Origin: Acidipropionibacterium virtanenii
Lineage (GTDB): Bacteria; Actinomycetota; Actinomycetes; Propionibacteriales; Propionibacteriaceae
NCBI RefSeq assembly: GCF_003325455.1
Contig: NZ_CP025198.1
Coordinates: 3,224,001 to 3,288,000 of the forward strand
Direction: 5' to 3'
Length of the DNA stretch: 64,000 nt
Position numbers and translations under genes: made by a program. Shown one piece after another: positions 39,161-48,616 of this stretch (the stretch's first letter is position 1; every line of letters begins with the position of its first letter). The notes beneath the pieces are model-generated. The model made no database searches. It had not been told where the DNA came from and saw nothing but the letters and a program-made list of their open reading frames with translations.

Positions 39161-40903
39161 ATGTCGTGGTTCTCCAGCTCCGACCAGCCTGACTCGCAGC
39201 CCGATCCGGAGGCCGAGCTGAGAAGTCTGGAACTCTTCACCCCCACGGGGGCCGACCGCGCCAGGGCCCTGTCGGTGCTGCGCCGATTCACCGAGGCCAG
39301 CACCGCCGGTCGCTCCGAGGAGGCCCAGGCGGTGCTGGACGCCGTCGAGCCCGACTCGACTGCAGGCCCGACGATGCCGCAGGTCCTCGGCGTGAGCATC
39401 GGACTTCTCGAGACCTGGTTCAGCGACCGCACTCACCGGTCGGCCCTGGCCCCCGTCCGGGCCGCCTCGAAACGGCGTCCGGTGCGCGCCTGCGCCACCG
39501 ACCTGCTGGCGGCTGCGAGGCAGCACACCGCATACGCATCGATCGACGACCTGTCGATCCGTCACGGCGGCCTGGCGGTGTTCGAGGCCGCCGCGACCCT
39601 CGTCGCCGCGTCCGTGGCGGCCATCGCCAAGAGGCAGCGGCTGAGCGTGCCCCGTGCCTGCCGCGAGCTGCTCATCGCCGATGCCGACTACACCGGCGCC
39701 GAGCTTGCCGCCCACGACCGCGATATCGGCTACTCCGGGTTCACCCCGGCCGACGACAGGATGGTGCAGGCCTTCCGCACCTGGCTGTCGGAGCAGGACT
39801 CCATCGCGGGCCCCGGCGCCGACGAGGAGGTCGAGGTGCTCCAGTCGATGCTGGCGCTGACCCGCGTCGCCGGCATCGATCTGCACAATCCGAATGACAT
39901 CGAGGCGGTGCTCGGCGTCGTCGCCGACATGGGTGCCGACGATGGGACGCCTGCCGATGCGACGACGGCGCTGCTCCTCACCCTCGACGACTACGTACAT
40001 TTCCAGTGGGAGAGGACCCGTAGCCCGGAGGCCTGGGAGCTCGCCCATGACGCCGTCGAGGCCGAGCTCGGAGGATCGGACGAGGAGCAGGTGGTGACCG
40101 ACGCCATCGATGCCACCCGCGACGTCGACCCCGAAATCCGGCGCAGGACGCTACTGGCCACCCGCGCCGTCACCGCGGTACGCGACATCCTGGACTGGCT
40201 GGGCGACGGGCGTCCGATCACCGGGTCGGGCAACCTGCGGCTGGCCGACATCGAACCGGTGGCCGCGATGCTCGGCATCCGCGCCGAGGGGGTGCGCAGG
40301 ACGCCCGAGACGCCGAGATCTTCTCTGGAGGATGCCGACCTCGGCGAGCCCCCCGTCCACTATGCGCGGAGCCAGTCCGAGATCCCCGTGCTGTACGCCT
40401 GGTGGAGGACCCTGGGCGCCTCGGGCATCATCGAGATCACCGCGAGCAGAGCGCACCCCGGCCCGCAGGCCGCCGCATGGCTGGCCGGCGAGGGCCCGCC
40501 GCTGGAGACCCTGGAGCAGTTCGCCGCGTTGCTCGTCGCGATCCAACTCAGTCACGGCATGGATCGCAGGACCGTGAGTGACTGGCGGATCACGCGCCTG
40601 CGTGCCGTCAAGCCGGCCGGGATGGCCCTGGTCGCCGCCACCGACGGGCTCGAGATGCCCGACCCCCAGGACCCGGACGATCGCCTGGACATGCCTGCTG
40701 TTCTCGGCCGACTCGCCTGGCTCCAGAAGCTCGGCCTCCTCGAGAGGAGGACCTCGGGCGAGTTCCGGGCCCCCGAGGGTGCCCGTGCGGCGGTCGCATC
40801 GGGGGCGATGGTCGTTCTGGCGAATGCCGAGGAGGAGGAGTTCGAGGAGTCCCGCTGGGACGAGGATCTTGATGAGGGCTGGAGCGAGGGCCTCGACGAC
40901 TGA
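39161..40903 (+). CDS. Unknown paralogous protein B, 580 aa
   Basis: Starts MSWFSSSDQPDSQPDPEAEL and aligns along its length with protein A, including FTPTGADRARALSVLRRFTE, KRRPVRACATDLLAAARQHT and SGNLRLADIEPVAAMLGIRA. The C-terminus is acidic (EEEEFEESRWDEDLDEGWSE). It is soluble and of unknown function. The start is set by TACGCT at 39149-39154, 6 nt before the ATG, as in protein A. The AAA-ATPase remnant lies between the two copies. Confidence 0.8.
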   Translation: MSWFSSSDQPDSQPDPEAELRSLELFTPTGADRARALSVLRRFTEASTAGRSEEAQAVLDAVEPDSTAGPTMPQVLGVSIGLLETWFSDRTHRSALAPVRAASKRRPVRACATDLLAAARQHTAYASIDDLSIRHGGLAVFEAAATLVAASVAAIAKRQRLSVPRACRELLIADADYTGAELAAHDRDIGYSGFTPADDRMVQAFRTWLSEQDSIAGPGADEEVEVLQSMLALTRVAGIDLHNPNDIEAVLGVVADMGADDGTPADATTALLLTLDDYVHFQWERTRSPEAWELAHDAVEAELGGSDEEQVVTDAIDATRDVDPEIRRRTLLATRAVTAVRDILDWLGDGRPITGSGNLRLADIEPVAAMLGIRAEGVRRTPETPRSSLEDADLGEPPVHYARSQSEIPVLYAWWRTLGASGIIEITASRAHPGPQAAAWLAGEGPPLETLEQFAALLVAIQLSHGMDRRTVSDWRITRLRAVKPAGMALVAATDGLEMPDPQDPDDRLDMPAVLGRLAWLQKLGLLERRTSGEFRAPEGARAAVASGAMVVLANAEEEEFEESRWDEDLDEGWSEGLDD

Positions 40904-40971
40904 CGCCCACATCGACGAAACGCCGAGCAGCGTCCCCGGGGAGCCGGGATCGCGATGATAGACCGGATCGG

Positions 40972-42264
40972 GTGAAGAAACTTCCCCGCATCGTGGGCGG
41001 ATCGGTGGTGCTGGCCCTCGCCGCGACCGCAGCGCTCACCGGCCCTGCACACGCCGAGGACAGCTCCCAGCAGAAGCTGGAATCCGCTCTGGCGACATCC
41101 CAGAAATCGCTGGCGTCGAACAAGGCTCAGGCCGCCACCGCCCAGCAGAACCTCACCACCTCGCAGGCTCGGCTGGCCAGCCAGCAGGCCGTCCTCAGCC
41201 AGGCCACCGCCGACGTCTCACAGGCCCGCAAGCGCGACGAGGAGCTGGGCGCCAAGCTGGCCACCGCCCAGGCGAACCTCAAGAAGGCCGATGACGCCGT
41301 CGCCGCCGGCAAGAAGCAGCTGGCCGCCGACCGGAAGCGCTACGCCACCACGATGAACCGGCTGGTGCAGCAGTCCAGCCCGCTGCAGAGCGTCTCGGTG
41401 TTCACCACCAATATGACGACCACTGACATCAACCAGCGCACCCAGTGGTCCTCGGTGGCCACGAATGTCAGCAAGGACGCGGTGGATCGCATCTCCAAGC
41501 AGGTGACGAAGCTCCAGGCGGACGAGAGGAAGCAGGCTGCCGCGACGAAGGCCGCCACCCGGGCCAAGGCCGAGTCCGCGTCGCAGCTGGAGACCACGAA
41601 GACCCTGGAGTCCGAGGCGAAGTCGGCCGCGGACGCCGTGGCCGCCACCGTGGCGCTCAACAAGGCCGACGCCGAGCAGGCCCAGGCGAAGCTGCGGTCG
41701 AACCGCGCCCAGATCGCCAGCCTCACGACCAAGGTCGAGGCCGCCCGCCAGGCCGCCATCGAGGCCTCCAACCGGCTGGCCCGCCAGGCCGCCGCGGCCG
41801 AGCGACGAGCCGCCGCCCGCAAGAGTTCGAGTTCCAGTGCCGGAAAGGCATCCTCCAGCACCGCCGGGTCCTACTCCGCGGTGGCCAACTACAACGGCGT
41901 CGATCCGTGGGGCTTCTACTGGGGCCAGTGCGTCTCATACGCCGCCTGGAAGGTGCGCTCCACCACCTCCTGGTCGAGCTTCCAGAACGACACCAACGGC
42001 GTCCATTTCGGGAACGCGGTGAACTGGGGAGCCGCCGCCCGCCAGATCGGGGTCGCGGTCAACACCTCCCCCGCGGTGGGTTCGGTGGCCTGGCGCACCA
42101 GCGGCTCGGCGGGCCATGTGGCCTGGGTGACCGGCGTCAACGGGGACGGGACCATCAACGTCTCCGAGTACAACTACAACGTCGCCGGAGGCTTCGGCAC
42201 CCGCTCCCATGTGGACTGGCGATCCGGGGGCAGCTCCGGCTTCGACGGGTTCATCCACTTCTGA
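40972..42264 (+). CDS. Secreted coiled-coil CHAP-domain protein (peptidoglycan hydrolase type), 430 aa
   Basis: A Sec signal peptide (KKLPRIVGGSVVLALAATAA, cleavage after AHA near residue 28) is followed by a long alanine- and glutamine-rich coiled coil (about 30-280). A serine-rich linker leads to a C-terminal CHAP domain with YWGQCVSYAAWKV (catalytic Cys near residue 323) and GHVAWVTGV (catalytic His near 382). CHAP enzymes cleave peptidoglycan stem or bridge peptides; the coiled-coil plan is like PcsB/RipA-type division hydrolases. The start is a GTG. A TAGACC box nearby suggests another leaderless mRNA. Confidence 0.9.
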   Translation: MKKLPRIVGGSVVLALAATAALTGPAHAEDSSQQKLESALATSQKSLASNKAQAATAQQNLTTSQARLASQQAVLSQATADVSQARKRDEELGAKLATAQANLKKADDAVAAGKKQLAADRKRYATTMNRLVQQSSPLQSVSVFTTNMTTTDINQRTQWSSVATNVSKDAVDRISKQVTKLQADERKQAAATKAATRAKAESASQLETTKTLESEAKSAADAVAATVALNKADAEQAQAKLRSNRAQIASLTTKVEAARQAAIEASNRLARQAAAAERRAAARKSSSSSAGKASSSTAGSYSAVANYNGVDPWGFYWGQCVSYAAWKVRSTTSWSSFQNDTNGVHFGNAVNWGAAARQIGVAVNTSPAVGSVAWRTSGSAGHVAWVTGVNGDGTINVSEYNYNVAGGFGTRSHVDWRSGGSSGFDGFIHF

Positions 42265-42353
42265 CTCCCCTTCTGCCTCCAACGTTGAACGAATGCTGCA
42301 TCCGCAGCCCCGGACCCTCGCCCCGTGCACAGCTCGGCGGTGTCAGCGTGGGT

Positions 42354-42366
42354 TAGTCTCTACGCC
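42354..42366 (+). promoter_or_regulatory. -10 box of the third LacI gene (leaderless)
   Basis: TAGTCT at 42354-42359 lies 7 nt before the ATG at 42367 and there is no Shine-Dalgarno. This decides the start over the upstream GTG at 42325. Confidence 0.5.
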
Positions 42367-43386
42367 ATGACAGCACGCCTCAAGGACGTTGCCTCTCGCG
42401 CTGGAGTCTCGGTCAAGACTGTTTCCAACGTTGTGAACAACAAGCCCTACGTGAAGCCCGAGACCCGCCAACGCGTGGAGGCCGCCGTCAAGGAACTCGG
42501 ATACCGCCCGAACATCGCCGCCCGCCAGCTCAAGCGCGGTCGCAGCGGGTTCATCGGACTGGTCGTCCCCGAGTTCGAGACCCCGTACTTCGCAGAACTC
42601 GCCTCGCGCATCTGGGCCGAGGCCGAGAGACACGGCTACACCACCCTGCTCAATCTCACCGGCGCCGACCCGAAACTCGAGCGCAGTGCCTTCCAGGGCG
42701 TCGGCAACCAGCTCATCGACGGCCTCATCTTCTCCCCTCAGGCCCTCTCCGGCCCGCAGATCATCGAACGGACCGAAGCCCTGCCGATGGTGATGCTCGG
42801 CGAGCAGCCCGTCCCGACCGGGCTCGATCACGTCGCCATCGACTCGGTGCGCGCGGCCCGCAAGGCCACCGACCACCTGCTGGCGCGCGGCCACCGCAGG
42901 ATCGGGGCCATCGGGCTCAGCACCGGCCGGGGCACCTCCCTCCAGCGCGCCGAGGGCTACCGGCAGGCCCTGCGCGCCGCCGGGATTCCCATCGATCAGG
43001 AACTCGCCGTGGGCGTCCCCAGCTACTCCCGCCGGGCCGGGCACGCCGCGATGAACCGCCTGCTCTGCCTGCCCGAGCCCCCCACCGCCGTGTTCTGCTT
43101 CAACGACGCCATGGCCGTCGGCGCCATCCGCGCCTGCTACGAGGCAGGCATATCGGTTCCCCGGGAGATGGCGGTGGCCGGCATCGACGACATCCCCGAG
43201 GGCCGCTACATCACCCCCAGCCTCACCACCGTCTCCCCCGACCTGGAGTTCCTCGCCCGTGAGACCATCCGTCTGCTGCTGAGGCGGATCGAGGCCGTTG
43301 CGTCCGATGACACGCCGCCGGGAGTCGACATCTCGGTCCCCTGGCGACTCACCATCCGGGAGAGCACCGGAGGGGCCGGTTCGTGA
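42367..43386 (+). CDS. LacI-family regulator of the galactofuranose-type transporter, 339 aa
   Basis: The helix-turn-helix reads RLKDVASRAGVSVKTVSNVV (residues 4-23), the hinge YRPNIAARQLKRGRSGFIGL, and the effector domain ends with LTIRESTGG. It precedes the ytfQ-like gene by about 300 bp in the same direction. That gap contains two palindromic sites with TTACAACG cores, the likely targets. It lacks the SCGC tail of the alpha-galactosidase regulators, so it is from a different branch. Confidence 0.9.
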   Translation: MTARLKDVASRAGVSVKTVSNVVNNKPYVKPETRQRVEAAVKELGYRPNIAARQLKRGRSGFIGLVVPEFETPYFAELASRIWAEAERHGYTTLLNLTGADPKLERSAFQGVGNQLIDGLIFSPQALSGPQIIERTEALPMVMLGEQPVPTGLDHVAIDSVRAARKATDHLLARGHRRIGAIGLSTGRGTSLQRAEGYRQALRAAGIPIDQELAVGVPSYSRRAGHAAMNRLLCLPEPPTAVFCFNDAMAVGAIRACYEAGISVPREMAVAGIDDIPEGRYITPSLTTVSPDLEFLARETIRLLLRRIEAVASDDTPPGVDISVPWRLTIRESTGGAGS

Positions 43387-43528
43387 GGAACTTTCCCGAC
43401 TCGCCGTCCTGAAGACCGCCTGAGCTGGAACACGGCCGCGCTGAAGGTGAGCGTTCCCAGCGCCGACCCGCGCGGTCGCATGAAAACCCTGACGCTGGGC
43501 GGTCGGCACGATCACACTGCCCACGACG

Positions 43529-43640
43529 ACTTACAACGACGTAAGTCCCCACTCCACGATCTCCTGACAACCCCGTAGTCGGAGGGATTTACAACGAAAT
43601 CATTACATCGTTTACACATGCGGTCGAAGACTGCTAGCGT
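43529..43640 (+). promoter_or_regulatory. Operators and promoter of the ytfQRT-yjfF-like operon
   Basis: ACTTAC/GTAAGT (43529-43546) and GATTT/AAATC (43586-43601) are two inverted repeats, both containing TTACAACG, with centres 56 bp apart. Just downstream, TTTACA (43611-43616), 18 bp and TAGCGT (43635-43640) form a plausible promoter. The 5' leader is then about 40 nt, with AAGGAAGAG before the ATG. LacI-type repression is inferred. Confidence 0.5.
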
Positions 43641-43683
43641 GCTCGTCATCCGACACCGCAGTCCCCATCTCAAGGAAGAGATC

Positions 43684-44760
43684 ATGCGCACTTCGAAGCA
43701 GAACTCAAGGACGGCCACCCTCGCCCTGGGCATGGCCTTCGCACTCGGCCTGGCCGGATGCACCAACTCCGGTGAAGCCGGCTCCACGGCCTCCACCGAC
43801 TCCGGGAAGAAGGCCCAGGCGCAGTCCCAGATCACCGCCGCGAACGGCTGCACCTACAGCAAGCTCGGCGTCCCGAAGGTGGACCTCAAGGGAGCCAAGA
43901 TCGGCTTCTCCCAGTCCGAGCCCGACTCGGCGGCCTTCCGCGCCGCGGAGACCAAGTCCATCAAGGACGCCGCCAAGGCCGCGGGCGCCACCGCCGTCGT
44001 CACCAACGCCAACTCCGAGCTCCCCAAGCAGATCTCCGACATCCAGGAGCTCATCAACCAGAAGGTCGACATCCTCGTCGTCGCCCCGGTCAACTCCGAC
44101 GGCCTCACCCCCGCCCTCGAAGCCGCGCACAAGGCCAAGATTCCGGTCATCACCATCGACCGCAAGGTCACCGACACCGTCTGCAAGGACTACGTCGCCT
44201 TCCTCGGCTCCGACTTCAAGGTGCAGGGCCAGCGGGCCGCCGACGCGCTGGCCAAGCAGACCGACTCCAAGGCCAACGTCGCCGTCCTGCTGGGGCCGTC
44301 CGGCAACAACGTCACCGACGGGCGCCGCGACGGTTTCGTCAACCAGGTCAAGGCCAAGTACCCCAACATCAAGATCGTCGCCCAGCAGACCGCCAACGCC
44401 TCCCGGGACGAGGGCCAGAAGGTCACCGCCCAGCTGCTGCAGACCCACCCCGAGATCAACGCCGTCTACGCCTTCAACGACGAGTCCGGGCTCGGCGCGA
44501 TGGCCGCCATCCAGGAGGCCGGGAAGAAGCCCGGCAGCGACGTCAAGATCGTCTCGATCGACGGCACCCGCAACGCCGTGCAGGCCATCGTCAACGGCAA
44601 GTACAACGGCGTCATCGAGTCCAATCCGCGGTTCGGCGACCTCGTCTTCGAGACCCTCAAGCAGTTCTACGACGGCAAGGCGATCGCCGAGAACATCATC
44701 ATCAAGGACGGCGAGTACACCCCGGCCAACGCCAAGGCCCAGCTGGGTCAGGCGTTCTGA
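43684..44760 (+). CDS. ytfQ: YtfQ-like galactofuranose-type substrate-binding lipoprotein, 358 aa
   Basis: The signal peptide ends in a lipobox (LGLAGCTNSG, Cys near residue 24). The mature protein has IGFSQSEPDSAAFRAAETKS, ILVVAPVNSDGLTPALEAAH, VITIDRKVTD and VYAFNDESGLGAMAAIQEAG, the layout of E. coli YtfQ (GFSQ...RAAET, APV, IDR, NDD). It binds a monosaccharide outside the cell; galactofuranose is the known ligand of YtfQ, while ribose or xylose are alternatives. It is first in an operon with an ATPase and two permeases, as in ytfQRT-yjfF. Confidence 0.88.
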   Translation: MRTSKQNSRTATLALGMAFALGLAGCTNSGEAGSTASTDSGKKAQAQSQITAANGCTYSKLGVPKVDLKGAKIGFSQSEPDSAAFRAAETKSIKDAAKAAGATAVVTNANSELPKQISDIQELINQKVDILVVAPVNSDGLTPALEAAHKAKIPVITIDRKVTDTVCKDYVAFLGSDFKVQGQRAADALAKQTDSKANVAVLLGPSGNNVTDGRRDGFVNQVKAKYPNIKIVAQQTANASRDEGQKVTAQLLQTHPEINAVYAFNDESGLGAMAAIQEAGKKPGSDVKIVSIDGTRNAVQAIVNGKYNGVIESNPRFGDLVFETLKQFYDGKAIAENIIIKDGEYTPANAKAQLGQAF

Positions 44761-44764
44761 CGTC

Positions 44765-46387
44765 ATGGCTGCATCCCGACCGGGCTCCGGACCGGCGCTC
44801 GAGGCGGACCACGTCACCAGGGCCTTCGGCACCGTCAAGGCCCTGGACGACGTGAGCTTCTCCGTGCGGCCCGGCTCCGTCCACGCCCTCATCGGCGAGA
44901 ACGGCGCCGGCAAGTCCACCCTCATCAAGGTGCTCACCGGCGTCTACCAGCCCGATGACGGCAGCATCCTCCTGCACGGGGAGCCCGCACGCTTCAACCG
45001 ACCGGCCGACGCCCAGGACGCCGGCATCTCGACGGTCTACCAGGAGGTGAACCTCATCCCGAAGCTGTCGATCGCCCGCAACGTCTACCTCGGTCGCGAG
45101 CCGCGCACCAGGCTGGGACTCATCGACACCCGCACCATGGACCGCAGAGCCCAGGAGGTGCTCGACGGCTTCGGCCTCCACGTCGACGTCACCGCCGATC
45201 TGGAGACCCTCGGACTCGGCGTCCAGCAGATGGTCGCGCTGGCCCGCGCGGTCACCATCGAGGCCGACGTCGTCATCATGGACGAGCCCACCAGCTCCCT
45301 GGAACGCCGCGAGGTCGAGACCCTCTTCAGCATCGTCCGCAGGCTGCGCGACGCCGGCAAGGCCCTCATCTTCGTCTCCCACCGGCTCGACGAGCTGTGG
45401 GAGGTCTGCGACGAGGTCACCGTGCTGCGCGACGGCCGCGTCGTCCACACCGGCACGATGGCCGAGCTGGACCGACGCCGGCTCATCTCGCTGATGCTCG
45501 GCCGCGACATCGAGGAGGTCGCCCACCAGGGCGCCACCAGCTTCGAACGCACCGACACGGCCGCCGAGGAGGCTCCGAAACTCACCGTCAAGGGTCTCAA
45601 CGTCACCGGGCGCCTCCACGACGTATCCCTGTCGGTGCGCCCCGGCGAGGTCCTCGGCCTGGCCGGGCTGCTCGGCGCCGGACGCTCCGAGACCGTCAAG
45701 GCCGTCTACGGCGCCCTGCCCACCACCTCCAGCGAGGTCGAGGTCGACGGCCGCAAGGTGCGCCGCAACTCGATCCACTCCGCCATGGACGCCGGAATCG
45801 CGATGCTCTCGGAGGACCGCAAGGCCGAGGGGATCATCCCCGATCTCACCGTCCGCGAGAACATCATGATCGCGGTGCCGAAGAAGGTCTCGCGGTTCGG
45901 CGTCATCTCGGCGGCCAAGAGCCGCAAACTCGTCGAGGAGTACATCGACCGGCTCCACATCAAGGTCTCGGGGCCCGAACAGCTCGCCTCCGAACTGTCC
46001 GGCGGCAATCAGCAGAAGGTGCTGCTGGCCCGTTGGCTCGCCACCGATCCGAAGGTGCTGCTGCTCGACGAACCCACCCGCGGGATCGACGTCGGCGCCA
46101 AGGCCGAGGTGCAGCAGCTCATCGACGACCTGGCCGCCAGAGGCTACGCCGTCATCCTCATCTCCTCGGAGACCGAGGAGATCGCAGACGGCTCCGACCG
46201 CGCCGTCGTGCTGCGCGACGGGCGCATCAGCGGGGAGCTCGACGGCGAGGAACTCACCAATCAACGCCTCCTGCAGGTGCTCGTCGGCACCGAGCCCGCT
46301 CAGTCGATCACCGACGAACCGATGATCGACCAGGCGGGCGATGCGCAGGAAACGGCCGACCAGGCCGGGGAGGCGACCACACAGTGA
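44765..46387 (+). CDS. ytfR: Double-domain sugar ABC ATPase (YtfR/RbsA-like), 540 aa
   Basis: Two ATPase domains are present. The first has Walker A IGENGAGKSTLIKVLTG and a VIMDEPTSS Walker B; the signature loop is degenerate (LGLGVQQMV). The second has GLLGAGRSE in place of Walker A, a clear LSGGNQQKVLLARWL signature and LLLDEPTRGIDVG. This is normal for CUT2 ATPases, whose second site is altered. It powers import by the two permeases. The ATG at 44765 follows the binding protein by 4 bp and the stop overlaps the next GTG as GTGA. Confidence 0.95.
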   Translation: MAASRPGSGPALEADHVTRAFGTVKALDDVSFSVRPGSVHALIGENGAGKSTLIKVLTGVYQPDDGSILLHGEPARFNRPADAQDAGISTVYQEVNLIPKLSIARNVYLGREPRTRLGLIDTRTMDRRAQEVLDGFGLHVDVTADLETLGLGVQQMVALARAVTIEADVVIMDEPTSSLERREVETLFSIVRRLRDAGKALIFVSHRLDELWEVCDEVTVLRDGRVVHTGTMAELDRRRLISLMLGRDIEEVAHQGATSFERTDTAAEEAPKLTVKGLNVTGRLHDVSLSVRPGEVLGLAGLLGAGRSETVKAVYGALPTTSSEVEVDGRKVRRNSIHSAMDAGIAMLSEDRKAEGIIPDLTVRENIMIAVPKKVSRFGVISAAKSRKLVEEYIDRLHIKVSGPEQLASELSGGNQQKVLLARWLATDPKVLLLDEPTRGIDVGAKAEVQQLIDDLAARGYAVILISSETEEIADGSDRAVVLRDGRISGELDGEELTNQRLLQVLVGTEPAQSITDEPMIDQAGDAQETADQAGEATTQ

Positions 46388-47394
46388 TATCGACATCCCG
46401 GGCCACCACCGGCTCGTCGACGAGGGGAGCGACGCCGCCTCCCGAGGAGCCCACCGGCAAGAAGTCCTCCCCCGCAGTGATGACCTGGATCTCCCGGTAC
46501 GGCGTCTACGTCGCCCTGGTCATCCTCCTGCTGCTCAACATGGCCATCACCGACCACTTCATGACGGCGTCCAACCTGCGCCTCCAGCTCATCCAGACCG
46601 CCCCGACACTCATCGTGGCGATGGGCATGGCGATGGTCATCGGCACCCAGGGCATCGACCTGTCGGTCGGCGCGGTGATGGCACTCTCGGCGGCCGTCGT
46701 ACCGCTCTACATCGGCTACGGCTCCGCGCCGGCCATCCTCATCGGCCTGCTCTTCGGCATCGCCTGCGGCCTCTTCGCCGGATTTCTGGTGGCCGTCGTC
46801 GGCCTCCAGCCCATCGTCGCCACACTGTCGGTGATGATCGGCGGCCGGGGCCTGGCCAACGTCATCGCCGGATCCATCAAGACCATCGACGATCCGGGAA
46901 TCGTCGCACTGGGTACCGAATCAGTTCTCGGCATCCCCTACTCGGTACTCATCGGGCTGATCGTGGTGCTCATCGTCGCCTTCCTGGTGCGACGCACCAC
47001 CTTCGGCCTCAATCTGGAATCGATCGGCGCCAACAAGCTGGCCACCAAGCTCGCCGGAGTGCGGATCGGGGCGGTGCTGCTGGCCGTCTACGCCATCAAC
47101 GGCCTGCTGGCAGCCCTGTCGGGGATCATCGTCGCCGCCCGCACCCAGGCTTCCGACCCCAAGACGGTCGGCCTGCTGATGGAGATGGACGCCATCGCGG
47201 CGGTCGTCATCGGCGGCACTTCGCTGAACGGCGGCAAGGTGAGAGTCCTCGGCACGGTGGCCGGCGCCCTGCTGATGCAGCTCATCGCGGCCACCCTCGT
47301 CTCGCACAACGCGCCGGACTCGATGGCGCAGATGGTGGAGGCGGTCGTCATCGTCGCCGCCGTCTTCACCCAGGTCGGAAGGCGGAAGTCATGA
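46384..47394 (+). CDS. ytfT: Sugar ABC permease (YtfT-like), 336 aa
   Basis: A polar N-terminal segment of about 35 residues precedes 8-10 hydrophobic helices. GTQGIDLSVGAVMALSAAVV and AVVIGGTSLNGGKVRVLGTV are the CUT2 (BPD_transp_2) signatures. The GTG at 46384 overlaps the ATPase stop. Forms a heterodimer with the next permease. Confidence 0.93.
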   Translation: MISTSRATTGSSTRGATPPPEEPTGKKSSPAVMTWISRYGVYVALVILLLLNMAITDHFMTASNLRLQLIQTAPTLIVAMGMAMVIGTQGIDLSVGAVMALSAAVVPLYIGYGSAPAILIGLLFGIACGLFAGFLVAVVGLQPIVATLSVMIGGRGLANVIAGSIKTIDDPGIVALGTESVLGIPYSVLIGLIVVLIVAFLVRRTTFGLNLESIGANKLATKLAGVRIGAVLLAVYAINGLLAALSGIIVAARTQASDPKTVGLLMEMDAIAAVVIGGTSLNGGKVRVLGTVAGALLMQLIAATLVSHNAPDSMAQMVEAVVIVAAVFTQVGRRKS

Positions 47395-48467
47395 GTTCCA
47401 CACCAGCTGACATCACCGCCGTCAAGGCCCAGCGGCCCGGCCGTCTCGCCCAGATGTCCCGGTTCCTCCAGCGCAACGGCTCCTGGGCGGTGCTGATCCT
47501 CATGGTGATCGTCATGGCCGTGGCCTTCGACGGCTTCCTCACCGGATCCAACCTCGGCCAGATCGCCCGCCAGGCCTCCTTCTACGCTCCTCTGGCCCTC
47601 GGCCTCACCTTCGTGATCTTCACCGGCGGCATCGACCTGTCGATCGGATCCCTCTACGCGCTGGGCGGCGTGCTCGCCGCATGGGCCTCCTCGGCCGGGT
47701 TCATCCCGGCGCTGCTGGCCCCACTGGTGGTCTGCGGGATCATCGGCCTGGTGCAGGGCATGATCGTCGCCGGCACGAGGATCCCGGCCTTCATCGTCAC
47801 CCTGGCCGGCATGATGTTCGCCCGCGGACTCGTGCTGTTCATCACCGACGAGGGATCGGTCACCCACCACGTGGCCCCCTCCTCCGGCTTCACCTCGCTG
47901 GCCAACGGGAACATCCTGGGAATCGGCAACACGGTGTGGCTGGTGGTGATCCTGTTCATCATCGGGGTCGTCGTCTCCAAGCGCACCTCCTACGGCGTCA
48001 CCCTGCTGGCCATCGGCGGCCAGGAGGAGGCCGCCCGGCTGATGGGCCTGCCCGTCAGACGCTCACTGCTCGTCGCACACACCGTCTCGGGGATGCTCGC
48101 CGGACTTGCCGGGGCGATGACCGCCTCCTACACCGGTTCGGGCGTCACCACCCTGGGCGTCGGCCTCGAACTCACCGCCATCTCCGCCGTGGTGCTGGGC
48201 GGCACGATGCTCACCGGAGGATCCGGAACCATCATCGGGTCGCTGGCCGGCATCACGATCCTCCAACTGGTCGCCAACCTCATCAACCGGCTCGGACTCT
48301 CCAACTCCAACTGGCAGTCCGTGGTCAACGGCGTCCTGCTCGTGGTGGTCGCGGTGGTCCAGACCTACCTGTCGCGGATGCAGGCCCGCAACAGGGGCGA
48401 TGCCGCCACCGCCCAGGAGGCCGCCAAGGACGCCCCGGAGCCCGAACCCGCGGTACCGGGGATCTGA
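47391..48467 (+). CDS. yjfF: Sugar ABC permease (YjfF-like), 358 aa
   Basis: Second CUT2 permease, with GGIDLSIGSLYALGGVLAAW and AVVLGGTMLTGGSGTIIGSL. The presence of two different permeases is typical of the ytfQRT-yjfF (galactofuranose) arrangement and unlike ribose systems with one permease. The ATG overlaps the preceding stop (ATGA). A strong hairpin follows at 48472-48547. Confidence 0.93.
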   Translation: MSSTPADITAVKAQRPGRLAQMSRFLQRNGSWAVLILMVIVMAVAFDGFLTGSNLGQIARQASFYAPLALGLTFVIFTGGIDLSIGSLYALGGVLAAWASSAGFIPALLAPLVVCGIIGLVQGMIVAGTRIPAFIVTLAGMMFARGLVLFITDEGSVTHHVAPSSGFTSLANGNILGIGNTVWLVVILFIIGVVVSKRTSYGVTLLAIGGQEEAARLMGLPVRRSLLVAHTVSGMLAGLAGAMTASYTGSGVTTLGVGLELTAISAVVLGGTMLTGGSGTIIGSLAGITILQLVANLINRLGLSNSNWQSVVNGVLLVVVAVVQTYLSRMQARNRGDAATAQEAAKDAPEPEPAVPGI

Positions 48468-48471
48468 ACCC

Positions 48472-48547
48472 TCCGACGATCACTCCCGAGAGACCGCATT
48501 CCAGCATCGGGAGAGCCAGAACGGGTCTCGCGTGAGTGATCGTCGGG
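48472..48547 (+). terminator. Hairpin after the sugar transporter operon
   Basis: TCCGACGATCACTCCCGAGA (from 48472) pairs with a right arm ending at 48547 (GTGAGTGATCGTCGGGA), with few mismatches. It may end or attenuate transcription before the GH2 gene. Confidence 0.55.
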
Positions 48548-48616
48548 AGACACAACTGAATGGGGAACCCACAACCGAATACGGAGAATCACCGTTGATT
48601 CCCGAGGGGGAAACTC

